Positions 45,537 through 54,459 of a stretch of 64,000 nt of DNA are shown piece by piece. Location of the stretch: positions 62,001-126,000 of the forward strand of contig NZ_ATGG01000061.1 of NCBI RefSeq assembly GCF_000413855.1. The letters are read 5' to 3'. The notes beneath the pieces were generated by a model. It ran no database searches and had not been told where the DNA came from. It worked only from the letters and a program-made list of their open reading frames with translations. Source of the stretch: Acinetobacter gyllenbergii CIP 110306 = MTCC 11365. GTDB lineage: Bacteria; Pseudomonadota; Gammaproteobacteria; Pseudomonadales; Moraxellaceae. How positions within the stretch are numbered: the first letter of the stretch is position 1; the number at the start of each line of letters is the position of its first letter. The translations under genes and the position numbers were made by a program.

Positions 45537-46047
45537 AAATGTTTATGAAAACGGTGACTGTCAAATTAAAGAAATAAACGATTTATTAAATAAATCAAGT
45601 ACTAGACATTCCATGATCACATCACTGTACTTTGATGTTTGCTTCAGTTAATAAGCTTTCTTAGATGTCTTGTTCCATAAACAGAGCTCTTGATCCGTTT
45701 TGTTTTTCATATGTGCTTATGGATATTTTCCTTGAATCAGAAGTGAAGAATATCCAACACGATCATCAAACAGCAAGAGATTACTTACTGGCTTGGCATT
45801 TTTAATGCTGTGTGGCTTTTATACAAGCTACTTTTATATCTTGGTCATATTTGCTCCACACCTGCTCCGAAATTGCGAAAGTTACACTAGTCATCGCAGA
45901 ACTAGCCACAAGCTCCAAAATAGAGAAACATTAGCGCCTATTTACCCTATGAACAAATGAACCCTTCTGATAAAAAACCTACTATTTTGTTCTTTTCATC
46001 GACTTTCTTGAGGTGAAAAACTTCAGCTAAAACTATCTATATTGCAT

Positions 46048-46064
46048 TTCACATCCTATTCACA
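46048..46064 (+). promoter_or_regulatory. Direct repeat, candidate response-regulator box 1
   Basis: TTCACA at 46048 and TTCACA at 46059, eleven bases apart (one helical turn), 44 bases before the SnoaL-like start. The same repeat precedes the desaturase operon and the lipocalin gene. OmpR/PhoB-type regulators bind such 11-bp tandem half-sites. Confidence 0.7.
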
Positions 46065-46108
46065 CTTTCTGTTTTAAGCTAATTTTAAAATGGTGTGAGT
46101 TTAGCAAT

Positions 46109-46675
46109 ATGACATTTCTAAGAAGTGTAACAGTTTCAACACTGGCATTACTTTCATTGGTTAGCTGTAAAAGTATACCAAGTTATAGCACTGACTTTGA
46201 TAAAGCAAATAAGCAGATCTCAGGAATTATATTGAATGATCAACAAGCTCAGCTTGTCGGACAGCGCTTTGTAGCTGCATTTAATACAATGGGAACTATT
46301 GATTTTGTTCAAAACACAAGCCGGCTCTATGCAGATCATTTATACATCAATGATACCCTTTCTCAATTTTCTACTAAAAATGAGCTCATTAAACATTTTG
46401 AAGGAATGAACAAGCGTGTCAGCAATGTCACTGTAAAATTAATGAGCGCAACGCACACAGATGATTCTGCCTATATTCATTGGCATATGGTGTATGACTT
46501 CAAAATGTTTGGCCGTATAAAAACGATGTCCTCATATGGAATTAGCCAAATCAAAATTAACAACAAGGGTTTGATCATTTTTCAGCAAGATTATTGGGAC
46601 CCTGCTAATGGTTTATATCGTTCTCTACCCTATGTAGGAAATGCTTATTCCTTGCTTTTACCATTTAAAAAATAG
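46109..46675 (+). CDS. SnoaL/NTF2-like lipoprotein
   Basis: 188-aa protein with a lipoprotein signal (LLSLVSC, cysteine near residue 20) and an NTF2-like cone-fold domain (QRFVAAFNTMGTID, HWHMVYDFKMFG, WDPANGLY). NTF2-like domains bind small hydrophobic ligands. It is the first gene of a short operon with a chalcone-isomerase-like protein and the response regulator. SnoaL-like proteins are recurrent neighbours of Cfa/DUF1365 lipid clusters, fitting a role in handling the modified lipid at the envelope. Confidence 0.75.
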   Translation: MTFLRSVTVSTLALLSLVSCKSIPSYSTDFDKANKQISGIILNDQQAQLVGQRFVAAFNTMGTIDFVQNTSRLYADHLYINDTLSQFSTKNELIKHFEGMNKRVSNVTVKLMSATHTDDSAYIHWHMVYDFKMFGRIKTMSSYGISQIKINNKGLIIFQQDYWDPANGLYRSLPYVGNAYSLLLPFKK

Positions 46676-46751
46676 TTTAAATTCAGCCTAGTAAATAAGA
46701 TTCATGAACAGCTATAGATTGTTGAATTAAATATAAAAGTAGAGGTGCGAA

Positions 46752-47246
46752 ATGCTTAATTATTTAAGAAAAATTGGACTGAGCGTCACATGTCTTATCA
46801 CACCTTTAAGCTTAGTACATGCAAATACACAACTATGTAAAACAGCTCCCCTTGTCGTCACGACAAAAAATGTAGGATCAGTAAGCTATTATGCCAATAA
46901 TTGCAGTCAAAACTGGGAAAATCAAAATATTAGATTAGATTTTTCTTATAACCAAAATATTCCAGAATGGGCATTTAAAAAAGCGGCGACTTACTATCTT
47001 AAGAAGAATGTGACTAATTTTTCAGACCAATCTGTTTTAAATAAAATTACTGCATTATATCACCCTGTAAAAAAGGGCGATCTCTACACTCTAAATTATG
47101 ACCAAATGAGCAAACAGTTAAGCTTGTCTCTGAACCAAAAACGCTTAGGTGCAATTACTGATTCTCAAGCGAATCAATACTTTAAAATATGGTTTGGGGA
47201 CTCACCATTTAATGCTAAATTAAAGCAACAATTACTAAATCTATAA
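46752..47246 (+). CDS. Secreted chalcone-isomerase-like protein (Chalcone_3 family)
   Basis: 164-aa exported protein with a signal peptide ending around SLVHA. The C-terminal signature YFKIWFGDSPFNAKLKQQLL is typical of bacterial chalcone-isomerase-fold proteins. Members of this fold bind fatty acids or lipids rather than act on flavonoids in bacteria. It lies between the SnoaL-like gene and the response regulator in the operon with the RR box. Confidence 0.7.
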   Translation: MLNYLRKIGLSVTCLITPLSLVHANTQLCKTAPLVVTTKNVGSVSYYANNCSQNWENQNIRLDFSYNQNIPEWAFKKAATYYLKKNVTNFSDQSVLNKITALYHPVKKGDLYTLNYDQMSKQLSLSLNQKRLGAITDSQANQYFKIWFGDSPFNAKLKQQLLNL

Positions 47247-47261
47247 CTTGATCAAATTATT

Positions 47262-47957
47262 ATGAACAATCAATTTATTCTTATGGTCGAAGATCACTTC
47301 GAGCTTGCTGCAACAGTCTGTGAATTTCTAGAACAACATGGCTTTGTCATTGATCATGCACGTAATTTAGATGCTGCACGCAATTTTTTAAAAACAAACC
47401 CTTACCATTTACTTTTACTCGACATTAATTTACCCGATGGTTCAGGCTATGATTTATGTGAATGGCTGAGGACTGATCAAGGCAAAGATATTCCAATTCT
47501 GATGTTAACGGCAAGAGACACATTGGATGATAAACTAAAGGGCTTCACCGCAGGAACAGATGATTATTTAATCAAACCTTTTGATTTTAATGAATTGGTG
47601 ATGCGTATTCGGGCACTTATTAAGCGTTCTCTTGGCGAAGTGTCGACAAGTAAAATACAAATTCATGACCTGATTTTAGACAGTTCGACCCAAACTGTAA
47701 CACGTGCAGGTCAGTCGATTGAGCTGCCCCGTATTCAATTCAAACTATTGAAGATATTGATGAGAAACTCTCCCAAAGTCATTACTAAACAAGAGATTGT
47801 GATCGAACTATGGGGTGATGAAGAACCTGAAAGTGATGCTTTACGCAGTCATATCTACAACTTAAGAAAAATGATTGATAAGCCTTTTCAAGAGAAGTTG
47901 ATCCATACCATTTCAGGCGTTGGCTTAAAAGTTGCGTTTGATTTGAGTACTCATTAA
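47262..47957 (+). CDS. OmpR-family response regulator
   Basis: 231-aa regulator. The receiver domain has acidic ED near the N-terminus, the phospho-acceptor aspartate in LLLLDINLPDG, and the conserved lysine in LIKPFDF. A C-terminal winged-helix DNA-binding domain ends with DALRSHIYNLRKMIDK. It is the last gene of the plus-strand operon and its TAA overlaps the stop of the convergent histidine kinase gene. It most likely binds the TTCACA-N5-TTCACA repeats in front of its own operon, the desaturase operon and the lipocalin gene. Confidence 0.92.
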   Translation: MNNQFILMVEDHFELAATVCEFLEQHGFVIDHARNLDAARNFLKTNPYHLLLLDINLPDGSGYDLCEWLRTDQGKDIPILMLTARDTLDDKLKGFTAGTDDYLIKPFDFNELVMRIRALIKRSLGEVSTSKIQIHDLILDSSTQTVTRAGQSIELPRIQFKLLKILMRNSPKVITKQEIVIELWGDEEPESDALRSHIYNLRKMIDKPFQEKLIHTISGVGLKVAFDLSTH

Positions 47958-49285
47958 TTCATATACACCACAACAATTAAACCGGTTGTATTTTCTAATT
48001 GGAGATGAGGATGAGTGCTTAAATAATATTGGCGGTCAAATAACTCAACTCTCCATCCCAACTGAGTGCATAGCTTCCTAACCAGTTGTAAACCAATCCC
48101 ATGCCCTTTGGCTGTAAGTTGAAATTGTGAGCTTAACTCCTGAACTTTACGATCATTGGGCATTTCAATGCCAATCCCATTATCGGCAATCACAATACTG
48201 TTTTGACGTTGAATAATATGGATATTAGATCCTTGAGAATAATTCAGTGCATTGCGCAGAATGTTACTCATCACCATTTTAGTCATTGAGGGATAAATCA
48301 GTCGAGATAACTCTTGAGGGTCATAGTGAACAAAAATTTGAACGCCTTTGCTTTGGCTAACAGGCTCAAGATCCTTTAGCAAATCACTAATTATATTGGA
48401 TAATCGTGTTTGTTCAGCAGTTAAGGTATTGGTAGTATTGCGTGCGATCGCCAATAGTGTTTCGACAAGCAATTGCATATCCTCAATGGTATTGGAAATA
48501 CGATGCAGTGCTTTATCTTCCCCATATTTAACCTGACAAAGCTGTACACTACCTTTTAAAATTGTGAGTGGAGTGCGTAATTCATGACTAACATCCCCTG
48601 TAAACTCACGTTCTCGGTTGATGAAATCGTTTAAAACTTGATGATACTTTTCTAAAGCCTGCTTTAAATATTCAGCTTCCAGATTGCCATTGGTATTGAT
48701 GCCTTGAAAGGGAGAAGCTTCTTTATTTTGATGCGCCCAATCAATATGATCTAAAGCGTTTGCTAGCCGTGTAATTGGTGAAAAATAACGTTTAGCTCTC
48801 CGATTTGAAAACCATAAGATGCTATACAGTACAATTAGGCTGAACATTAACGGTGCTAAACCAAACATCCACACAATTTTGTTGACATTACTTTCACCAA
48901 AAACAAGAAGGACATGTTGTCCATTTCTTTCACCATAAACAGTCATTCGATCTTTACCATCGACGAAGACCCGATGAACGCCCTGCTTTAAAGTTTGATT
49001 TTTAAACACTAAAGGTGGATCTTTACTTAGCCAGCGATAGCCATATAAATTTTTTGTATCGGGTAAATCAGCATTGGGATTACGATCAACTCGCATCCAA
49101 TAATGTTCCATTTCTTGCTCAAGCGCTGTTTTGAGCAGTGAGCCTTTAATGACCCAGGCACTACATGCAATACCGATAATAATCGACAGCGCGATTAACC
49201 CGATTTGCAACCAATAATGACGATTAAACATCTCACTCAGTGGATGAATATTTTCACCGCTTTTATTGGATTTAAACATAAACAT
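47954..49285 (-). CDS. Sensor histidine kinase
   Basis: 443-aa membrane kinase with two membrane segments (about residues 29-49 and 156-178) flanking a periplasmic domain of some 105 residues. A HisKA domain (GDVSHELRTPLT) and a HATPase domain (NILRNALNY, IADNGIGI, GHGIGLQLV) follow. It is the last gene of the minus-strand lipid operon, 25 bases after the second Cfa-like gene, and converges on the response-regulator gene with overlapping stop codons. It is the presumed partner of that regulator. The sensed signal is unknown. Confidence 0.9.
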   Translation of the reverse strand: MFMFKSNKSGENIHPLSEMFNRHYWLQIGLIALSIIIGIACSAWVIKGSLLKTALEQEMEHYWMRVDRNPNADLPDTKNLYGYRWLSKDPPLVFKNQTLKQGVHRVFVDGKDRMTVYGERNGQHVLLVFGESNVNKIVWMFGLAPLMFSLIVLYSILWFSNRRAKRYFSPITRLANALDHIDWAHQNKEASPFQGINTNGNLEAEYLKQALEKYHQVLNDFINREREFTGDVSHELRTPLTILKGSVQLCQVKYGEDKALHRISNTIEDMQLLVETLLAIARNTTNTLTAEQTRLSNIISDLLKDLEPVSQSKGVQIFVHYDPQELSRLIYPSMTKMVMSNILRNALNYSQGSNIHIIQRQNSIVIADNGIGIEMPNDRKVQELSSQFQLTAKGHGIGLQLVRKLCTQLGWRVELFDRQYYLSTHPHLQLENTTGLIVVVYMN

Positions 49286-49310
49286 ATCTACTGATAGATT
49301 CTCATTTTAA

Positions 49311-50360
49311 TTATACGGTTTTCTTTTTGAACAGGAAGTGACCGATGACCCATTCTTGTCCTTGTTCAAATCCAAACAATTCCGCGCAAGCCATAAAAAA
49401 GATACGCCAACGTTGCCACCAAGCATCGGCATGCTGTGCATATACTTGCTCGAACAGTGGTTTTAATTGTCCAGCGTTACGATCCATGTTTTCCAGCCAG
49501 ACATTTGCTGTTTTTTCGTAGTGCGTACCTGACCATTGCCAATGCTGTGATAACTCCAAATCTGTTTGAAAATGCAAAAATGTAGAGGTTGCTGGCATTA
49601 ATCCCCCTGTAAAGAAGTAGCGAGACATCCAGTCGTATTCACTTTTTATTTCAAATGGATAGTGTAAGAAGCGATGGCAAAAAATATGACACCATAACAA
49701 TCCATTAGGCTTGAGCCATAATTGAATTTTCTGAAATAATTTTTGATAGTTTCTAACGTGCTCAAACATTTCTACAGACACAACACGATCAAACGAATTT
49801 TCTTTTAATTCGAGTATGTTGACATCACAGGTGATGATTTTAATATTTTCCAGACCACGTTTTTCCGCTTCAGCTAAAATATGTTGACGTTGCGTTGCGG
49901 AATTAGATACAGCAGTAATTCTAGCGTTCGGATAATGCTCCGCCATCCATAAGGTAAAAGAACCCCAACCACAGCCGAGTTCCAAGATATTTTGACCATC
50001 ATGCAATTGCGCTCGTTCACTGTAAACTTGCAGTGCGAACTCTTCTGCCTCATCTAATTGGGTTGTATCATCAGCAAAAAAACAGGCACTGTATTTTAAT
50101 CTTTTGCCTAAAACTGCCTGAAAGAAAGCGGTTGGCAACTCATAATGTTGTTCATTGGCTTTGTCAGTTTCAATCGCAATTTCACTCTGCTTCAACATGT
50201 TCAACACATCCATATAGCGTTGAGCACCTTGTTCTGGATCATAGCGACCCTCTTGAATCAAACGCTTTTTGCTTAATGTACGAATTACTGCACGAATCGC
50301 TTGATCAGGCACTAGGCCACTCTCAACGAGTTTCAATGATTGCTGAATAATAAAGTCCAT
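49311..50360 (-). CDS. Cfa-like SAM-dependent methyltransferase (copy 2)
   Basis: 349-aa methyltransferase of the cyclopropane-fatty-acid synthase family (COG2230). It has SAM motif ILELGCGWGSFTLWMA and the Cfa-type substrate segment HYELPTAFF, but it is shorter and divergent compared with copy 1. Such second members in these clusters may methylate rather than cyclopropanate acyl chains; that is inference. It starts five bases after the DUF1295 gene end in the lipid operon and is followed by the kinase gene. Confidence 0.85.
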   Translation of the reverse strand: MDFIIQQSLKLVESGLVPDQAIRAVIRTLSKKRLIQEGRYDPEQGAQRYMDVLNMLKQSEIAIETDKANEQHYELPTAFFQAVLGKRLKYSACFFADDTTQLDEAEEFALQVYSERAQLHDGQNILELGCGWGSFTLWMAEHYPNARITAVSNSATQRQHILAEAEKRGLENIKIITCDVNILELKENSFDRVVSVEMFEHVRNYQKLFQKIQLWLKPNGLLWCHIFCHRFLHYPFEIKSEYDWMSRYFFTGGLMPATSTFLHFQTDLELSQHWQWSGTHYEKTANVWLENMDRNAGQLKPLFEQVYAQHADAWWQRWRIFFMACAELFGFEQGQEWVIGHFLFKKKTV

Positions 50361-50364
50361 ACGC

Positions 50365-51147
50365 TCACCTATTTTTGGGTTTCCATGGAATAAATATAGA
50401 AGTTCGTTTTTGATAATCGAGATAATTTTGACCTCGATTTTTTAATGCCTGCTGTTCACTAAATGGAATCCCCGTGATGTAATACAAAAAGAACCACATC
50501 AAAACAGGATAAATCCATAGGCTATATAACCCAGCCGCCAACCCAATTACTGGATAAGCAAACCAATGTATCCATTCAAAAAAGTAGTTTGGATGACGTG
50601 AATATTTCCATAGCCCCTGATCCATCGTCTTTCCATGATTCTGTGGATTTTGCTTGAAACGGTATAATTGCTGATCTGCTATTACTTCACCCATAAATGC
50701 AATCACCATAATCACGCCTGCAACAATAAGAAGATCATTGCTTTGGTTATTCCAAACTGTATTTGGCACATTCAGTAAACTCCACATTGGAATACTAAAT
50801 AAAATTGCTAAACCCGCTTGAAACATAAAAAAGGCAAAAAAGCCAAGGTGTTGATATTTTCCCATCGCTAACCGCATATTGGCATATCGACGATCTTCTT
50901 CGTGCTCTGCCATATAACGGCGAAATAAATGCACACTCAATCGTAAAAACCAGACAGAACTCAGAATGCCGATAAACCATGTGACATTCTCTGGTGCAAC
51001 ATCTATACACCAAGCAGTAATGACAATATTCAGGAAAATACAAAAACTCCATGCCACATCAACAATGCCTGCACGATGGTTGTATGTGGCCCATAGCCAA
51101 CAAATTGTCATCACGACAGTATCAAGTACAAACAATTGCCACAACAT
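50365..51147 (-). CDS. DUF1295-family membrane protein (steroid 5-alpha-reductase-like)
   Basis: 260-aa membrane protein of COG3752/DUF1295, related in fold to steroid reductases and isoprenylcysteine methyltransferases. The conserved C-terminal motif WKYSRHPNYFFEW is present, with about six hydrophobic segments. It probably reduces or methylates a lipid substrate in the membrane. It lies between the two Cfa-like genes in the operon. Confidence 0.88.
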   Translation of the reverse strand: MLWQLFVLDTVVMTICWLWATYNHRAGIVDVAWSFCIFLNIVITAWCIDVAPENVTWFIGILSSVWFLRLSVHLFRRYMAEHEEDRRYANMRLAMGKYQHLGFFAFFMFQAGLAILFSIPMWSLLNVPNTVWNNQSNDLLIVAGVIMVIAFMGEVIADQQLYRFKQNPQNHGKTMDQGLWKYSRHPNYFFEWIHWFAYPVIGLAAGLYSLWIYPVLMWFFLYYITGIPFSEQQALKNRGQNYLDYQKRTSIFIPWKPKNR

Positions 51148-51181
51148 ACGTGCCTCCTTGATGCATCACATAAGTTGATTA

Positions 51182-52381
51182 TTAATAAGGGCTTGCTCCG
51201 AATAAGAGTTGTACATTGCTAATTACACCTTCTTTAAAGCCACCTTCGCAGTAACAAAGATAGAAATCCCACATTCGAATGAAGTTTTCATCAAAACCCA
51301 GTGCCAATACTTGTGGTTTGGCATTCAAAAAACGTTCACGCCATTGATGAATCGTTTCAGCATAGCTAAGCCCAATATCTTCAAGATGTTTTAAACGCAG
51401 TTTCTGTTCAGATGCAACTTGGGTCAGCACACTAATACATGGAATAAAACTACCCGGGAAAATATAGCGTTTAATATAATCCACTGTACTTAATGCTTTT
51501 TTATAACGTGCATCTTCAATAGTAATGGCTTGGATCAATCCCAAACCGGATGGCTTAAGCAGAGATCTGCATTTATTGAAGTAAGTTGATAAATATTGTT
51601 CACCCACAGCTTCGATCATTTCGATGGAAACCAATTTGTCGAACTTACCTTCTAATAAACGGTAATCTTTGAGTTCAACCTGTACACGATGGCTTAAACC
51701 TGCTGCTGCAATACGTTTATTTGCCTCATCGTACTGAGCCTGTGAAATCGTAATTGTGGTCACTTTACAGCCATAATGCTGGGCCGCATAGATCGCAAAA
51801 CCGCCCCAACCGCTTCCGATTTCAACGAGATGATCCATCGGTTTCAATTGCAATTTTTGGCAGATCAATTCTTTTTTATAATCAGATGCTTGCTCTAATG
51901 TCATGTGCGTTTGCTTATAGACTGCACTGGAGTACATCATGGAAGAGTCTAGAAAGAGCTTAAAAAAATCATTGCTGAGATCATAGTGCTCTGCAATATT
52001 TTTGCGACTGCCTGATAATGAATTTTTACGTGTTTTGTACCACGCTTTTAAAATCAGTTGGCTTGCTTGTGATAGCATATTTTGATTAATTTTATCGAGA
52101 ACATGACGGTTTCTCGATAAAATTTGGATCAGTTCGACTAAGTTTTCACTGCTCCAATATCCCTGAATATAACCCTCTGCCGCCCCAAGTACACCATTTT
52201 TAAAAATTAGATCAATGAGGGCTTTATTATGCACATCCACCGTTGCTTCTAAATCAGAAATTTCTCCTACCGTACCATTCCACGCACCACGGAAATGAAT
52301 TTGACCATGACGAAGTTTGAGTAAGCTGCGTAAAACCAATGGCAGTGAATCGTTTTCACCGAAAATAAGCGTTTTGATCAT
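51182..52381 (-). CDS. Cyclopropane-fatty-acyl-phospholipid synthase-family protein (copy 1)
   Basis: 399-aa Cfa-family methyltransferase. It has an N-terminal lipid-binding domain, HYDLSNDFFKLFLD, the SAM motif VEIGSGWGGFAIYAA, and the conserved SIEMIEAVGEQY and IFPGSFIP segments, at the length of classical Cfa. In the family it adds a methylene or methyl from SAM to unsaturated phospholipid acyl chains. The start overlaps the end of the DUF1365 gene by 26 bases. The desaturase in the same operon could make its substrate. Confidence 0.92.
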   Translation of the reverse strand: MIKTLIFGENDSLPLVLRSLLKLRHGQIHFRGAWNGTVGEISDLEATVDVHNKALIDLIFKNGVLGAAEGYIQGYWSSENLVELIQILSRNRHVLDKINQNMLSQASQLILKAWYKTRKNSLSGSRKNIAEHYDLSNDFFKLFLDSSMMYSSAVYKQTHMTLEQASDYKKELICQKLQLKPMDHLVEIGSGWGGFAIYAAQHYGCKVTTITISQAQYDEANKRIAAAGLSHRVQVELKDYRLLEGKFDKLVSIEMIEAVGEQYLSTYFNKCRSLLKPSGLGLIQAITIEDARYKKALSTVDYIKRYIFPGSFIPCISVLTQVASEQKLRLKHLEDIGLSYAETIHQWRERFLNAKPQVLALGFDENFIRMWDFYLCYCEGGFKEGVISNVQLLFGASPY

Positions 52382-53171
52382 CTTGTTTTAAATCCTTATC
52401 TTTTTTAGGGTGCCGATAAAATGGAACTTTCTTTCGCCATAAATAAAATGCTTGTAAATAAATCGAAGCGAGCATTTTGAAAGGTTCAAAAACATAATGA
52501 ACAGCATAACGATTGAGCTGTGAAGGAACTGTGATATTTTCTAATTCGAACAACATCGTTGCATCAAAAATTAATTTTTGTGTTTGATATAGCTGCATAT
52601 GAATGACGTTTTGAGCATCAGAAAAGTTAAAGCGCCATTTGTACTGAATATCCATCGGCATAAATGGAGAAACATGAAAACTTTTTTGAAATTCGAATTC
52701 TGCACCATGATACTCAGAATGGTGTATTAACTTATCTCGACAATTATGCACATAAACTTTGCGTTCTTTCCAAGGCGTATTGGTGATCTCAGTTAAGATA
52801 AAAAGAAGCTGTTTTTGACTATTAAAAATAAAATAAAACACCACTGAATTAAAACTGAAACCAAGCATTCGTGGTAAAGCCAATACACGAATTTCTGATT
52901 GTATCGGCAAGACCGCATCTACTTGCTGCAATAAGATTTTTTTTATCCTTTGCCTTAAATTCCCTGTATAACCCTGTAAAAAATCATTTTCATCTACCTT
53001 TAAAAGATTCCAGTGTGCTGTTGAACATAACCATGAATCACTGAGTTTCGTTGTTATCTGATCAGGATCAAAATATAAATAGCTTAATGTTGCTTTAAAT
53101 TCATGTGACTTAGGGGTAAATCGGCGATGTCTGATTTTTGCTTTCGCGATAGCAAGTGGAGTTTCTAACAT
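52356..53171 (-). CDS. DUF1365-family protein
   Basis: 271-aa protein of DUF1365 (COG3496), with motifs RHRRFTPKSHEF, YLYFDPDQ and FNSVVFYFIF. Its biochemical role is unknown, but the family almost always sits between COG2907 and a Cfa gene. In other proteobacteria this trio belongs to sigma-E/ChrR singlet-oxygen regulons. Here it follows the FAD oxidoreductase by ten bases and overlaps the Cfa gene. Confidence 0.88.
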   Translation of the reverse strand: MLETPLAIAKAKIRHRRFTPKSHEFKATLSYLYFDPDQITTKLSDSWLCSTAHWNLLKVDENDFLQGYTGNLRQRIKKILLQQVDAVLPIQSEIRVLALPRMLGFSFNSVVFYFIFNSQKQLLFILTEITNTPWKERKVYVHNCRDKLIHHSEYHGAEFEFQKSFHVSPFMPMDIQYKWRFNFSDAQNVIHMQLYQTQKLIFDATMLFELENITVPSQLNRYAVHYVFEPFKMLASIYLQAFYLWRKKVPFYRHPKKDKDLKQDDQNAYFR

Positions 53172-53181
53172 ACTCAGCCCC

Positions 53182-54459
53182 CTATTGATCAGCTATAGTC
53201 ATTAAATGTTCTACAACACGTTCAGCACTTCTTGCCCCATCTTCATGAAATCCCCAACCCCAATACGCACCACAAAATGAACTACGGTTTTTGCCATCTA
53301 ATTCATGCCAACGGGATTGGGCCTCAAGTGCAGTTTTATTAAATACGGGATGCCGATAATGTCTTTCAATATAAATCTTATCTTTGGCGATCGGTGTATT
53401 GGGATTAAGTGTAGAAAAAACCTGCGTTTTACAGTTCAAATTTTGCAAACTGTTCATCCAGTAGGTAAAACCAAAGTGAACATTGTCAGTCAAGGTCGAT
53501 TGTTCAGTTTGAGCTTGTGGAGTCACATGAACATGCCAGCTTGCCCACTGTGATTTAGATTTCGGCATAATCGATGTATCATGGTGTACTACCATACGAT
53601 TATCTTGGTAATCAAAACTGCCTAAGACTTCACGCTCTATGATTGAAGGCTCATCTAATAGTTTTAAAGTGTCGTCGGCATGACTTGCAAAAATGACCCA
53701 ATCAAATTGCTCTTGCCCATTTGCTGTCACAATGGAAATATGATCTTTGCTTCTGATCACTTCCTTTACTTGATTTTTTTTCCAAATAATCGTTGGGCAA
53801 TGATGTTTAATTGCATAAAAGTAGGATATTGAGCCACCTTTAACAGTTTGCCACTGCGGTCGATCTTTTAATTGCAGCATACGGTGATGCTGAAAAAAAC
53901 TTACCACGAACTTGTAGGGAATATTGCCTACTTGATCGACAGGGCTTGACCAAAGCGCCCCGCACATTGGATATAGATGTTCATCTCTAAACACCTGAGA
54001 ATATCTATGATGATTTAAATACTCGTCAATGGTTAATTCAGGATGGCTTTCTTCAACAGAAACATCTTTATTTTCTTTATAAAAGCGAAGTAAATCAGAC
54101 AGCATCACCCGAAAGTTTTTATTTAAAAAGTTTTGTGGTCGAACCAATAATGACCATTTTTTTGAAGGATTATATTGCAGTCCTGTCACTTGGTTATTCA
54201 CTGAAAAACTCATGTCACTGCTTTGCGCTTGCACACCTAATTCAGCAAGCATTGCGCTAAAGAGTGGATAGTTATACGTATTGAAGACAATAAATCCACT
54301 GTCTACACTTACATTTTTCTGATCAATACTAAGTTCATGGGTATCGGTATGCCCACCAAAATAGTCCTGCTTTTCAAAAATAGTGACATGATGCATTTTT
54401 GAGAGTTTCCAAGCAGCATACATTCCAGAGATACCAGAGCCAACAATTGCAATTTTCAT
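53182..54459 (-). CDS. COG2907-family FAD-dependent oxidoreductase (amine-oxidase fold)
   Basis: 425-aa flavoprotein with N-terminal FAD site AIVGSGISGMYAAWKL, FGGHTDTHEL, and FASHADDTLKLL in the middle, characteristic of COG2907. Homologs are linked to modification of unsaturated or methylated fatty acids. Its ATG overlaps the desaturase stop (ATGA), so the two enzymes are coupled. Likely acts on the desaturated or methylated acyl chain. Confidence 0.88.
   Translation of the reverse strand: MKIAIVGSGISGMYAAWKLSKMHHVTIFEKQDYFGGHTDTHELSIDQKNVSVDSGFIVFNTYNYPLFSAMLAELGVQAQSSDMSFSVNNQVTGLQYNPSKKWSLLVRPQNFLNKNFRVMLSDLLRFYKENKDVSVEESHPELTIDEYLNHHRYSQVFRDEHLYPMCGALWSSPVDQVGNIPYKFVVSFFQHHRMLQLKDRPQWQTVKGGSISYFYAIKHHCPTIIWKKNQVKEVIRSKDHISIVTANGQEQFDWVIFASHADDTLKLLDEPSIIEREVLGSFDYQDNRMVVHHDTSIMPKSKSQWASWHVHVTPQAQTEQSTLTDNVHFGFTYWMNSLQNLNCKTQVFSTLNPNTPIAKDKIYIERHYRHPVFNKTALEAQSRWHELDGKNRSSFCGAYWGWGFHEDGARSAERVVEHLMTIADQ

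Larger units (their letters stand above)
45494..46108. other. Intergenic region with terminator and response-regulator box
   Basis: 615 bases. It contains the terminator at 45505-45536 and the direct repeat TTCACA-N5-TTCACA at 46048-46064 close to the SnoaL-like gene. The middle (about 45540-46040) holds no recognisable gene or repeat. Confidence 0.55.
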
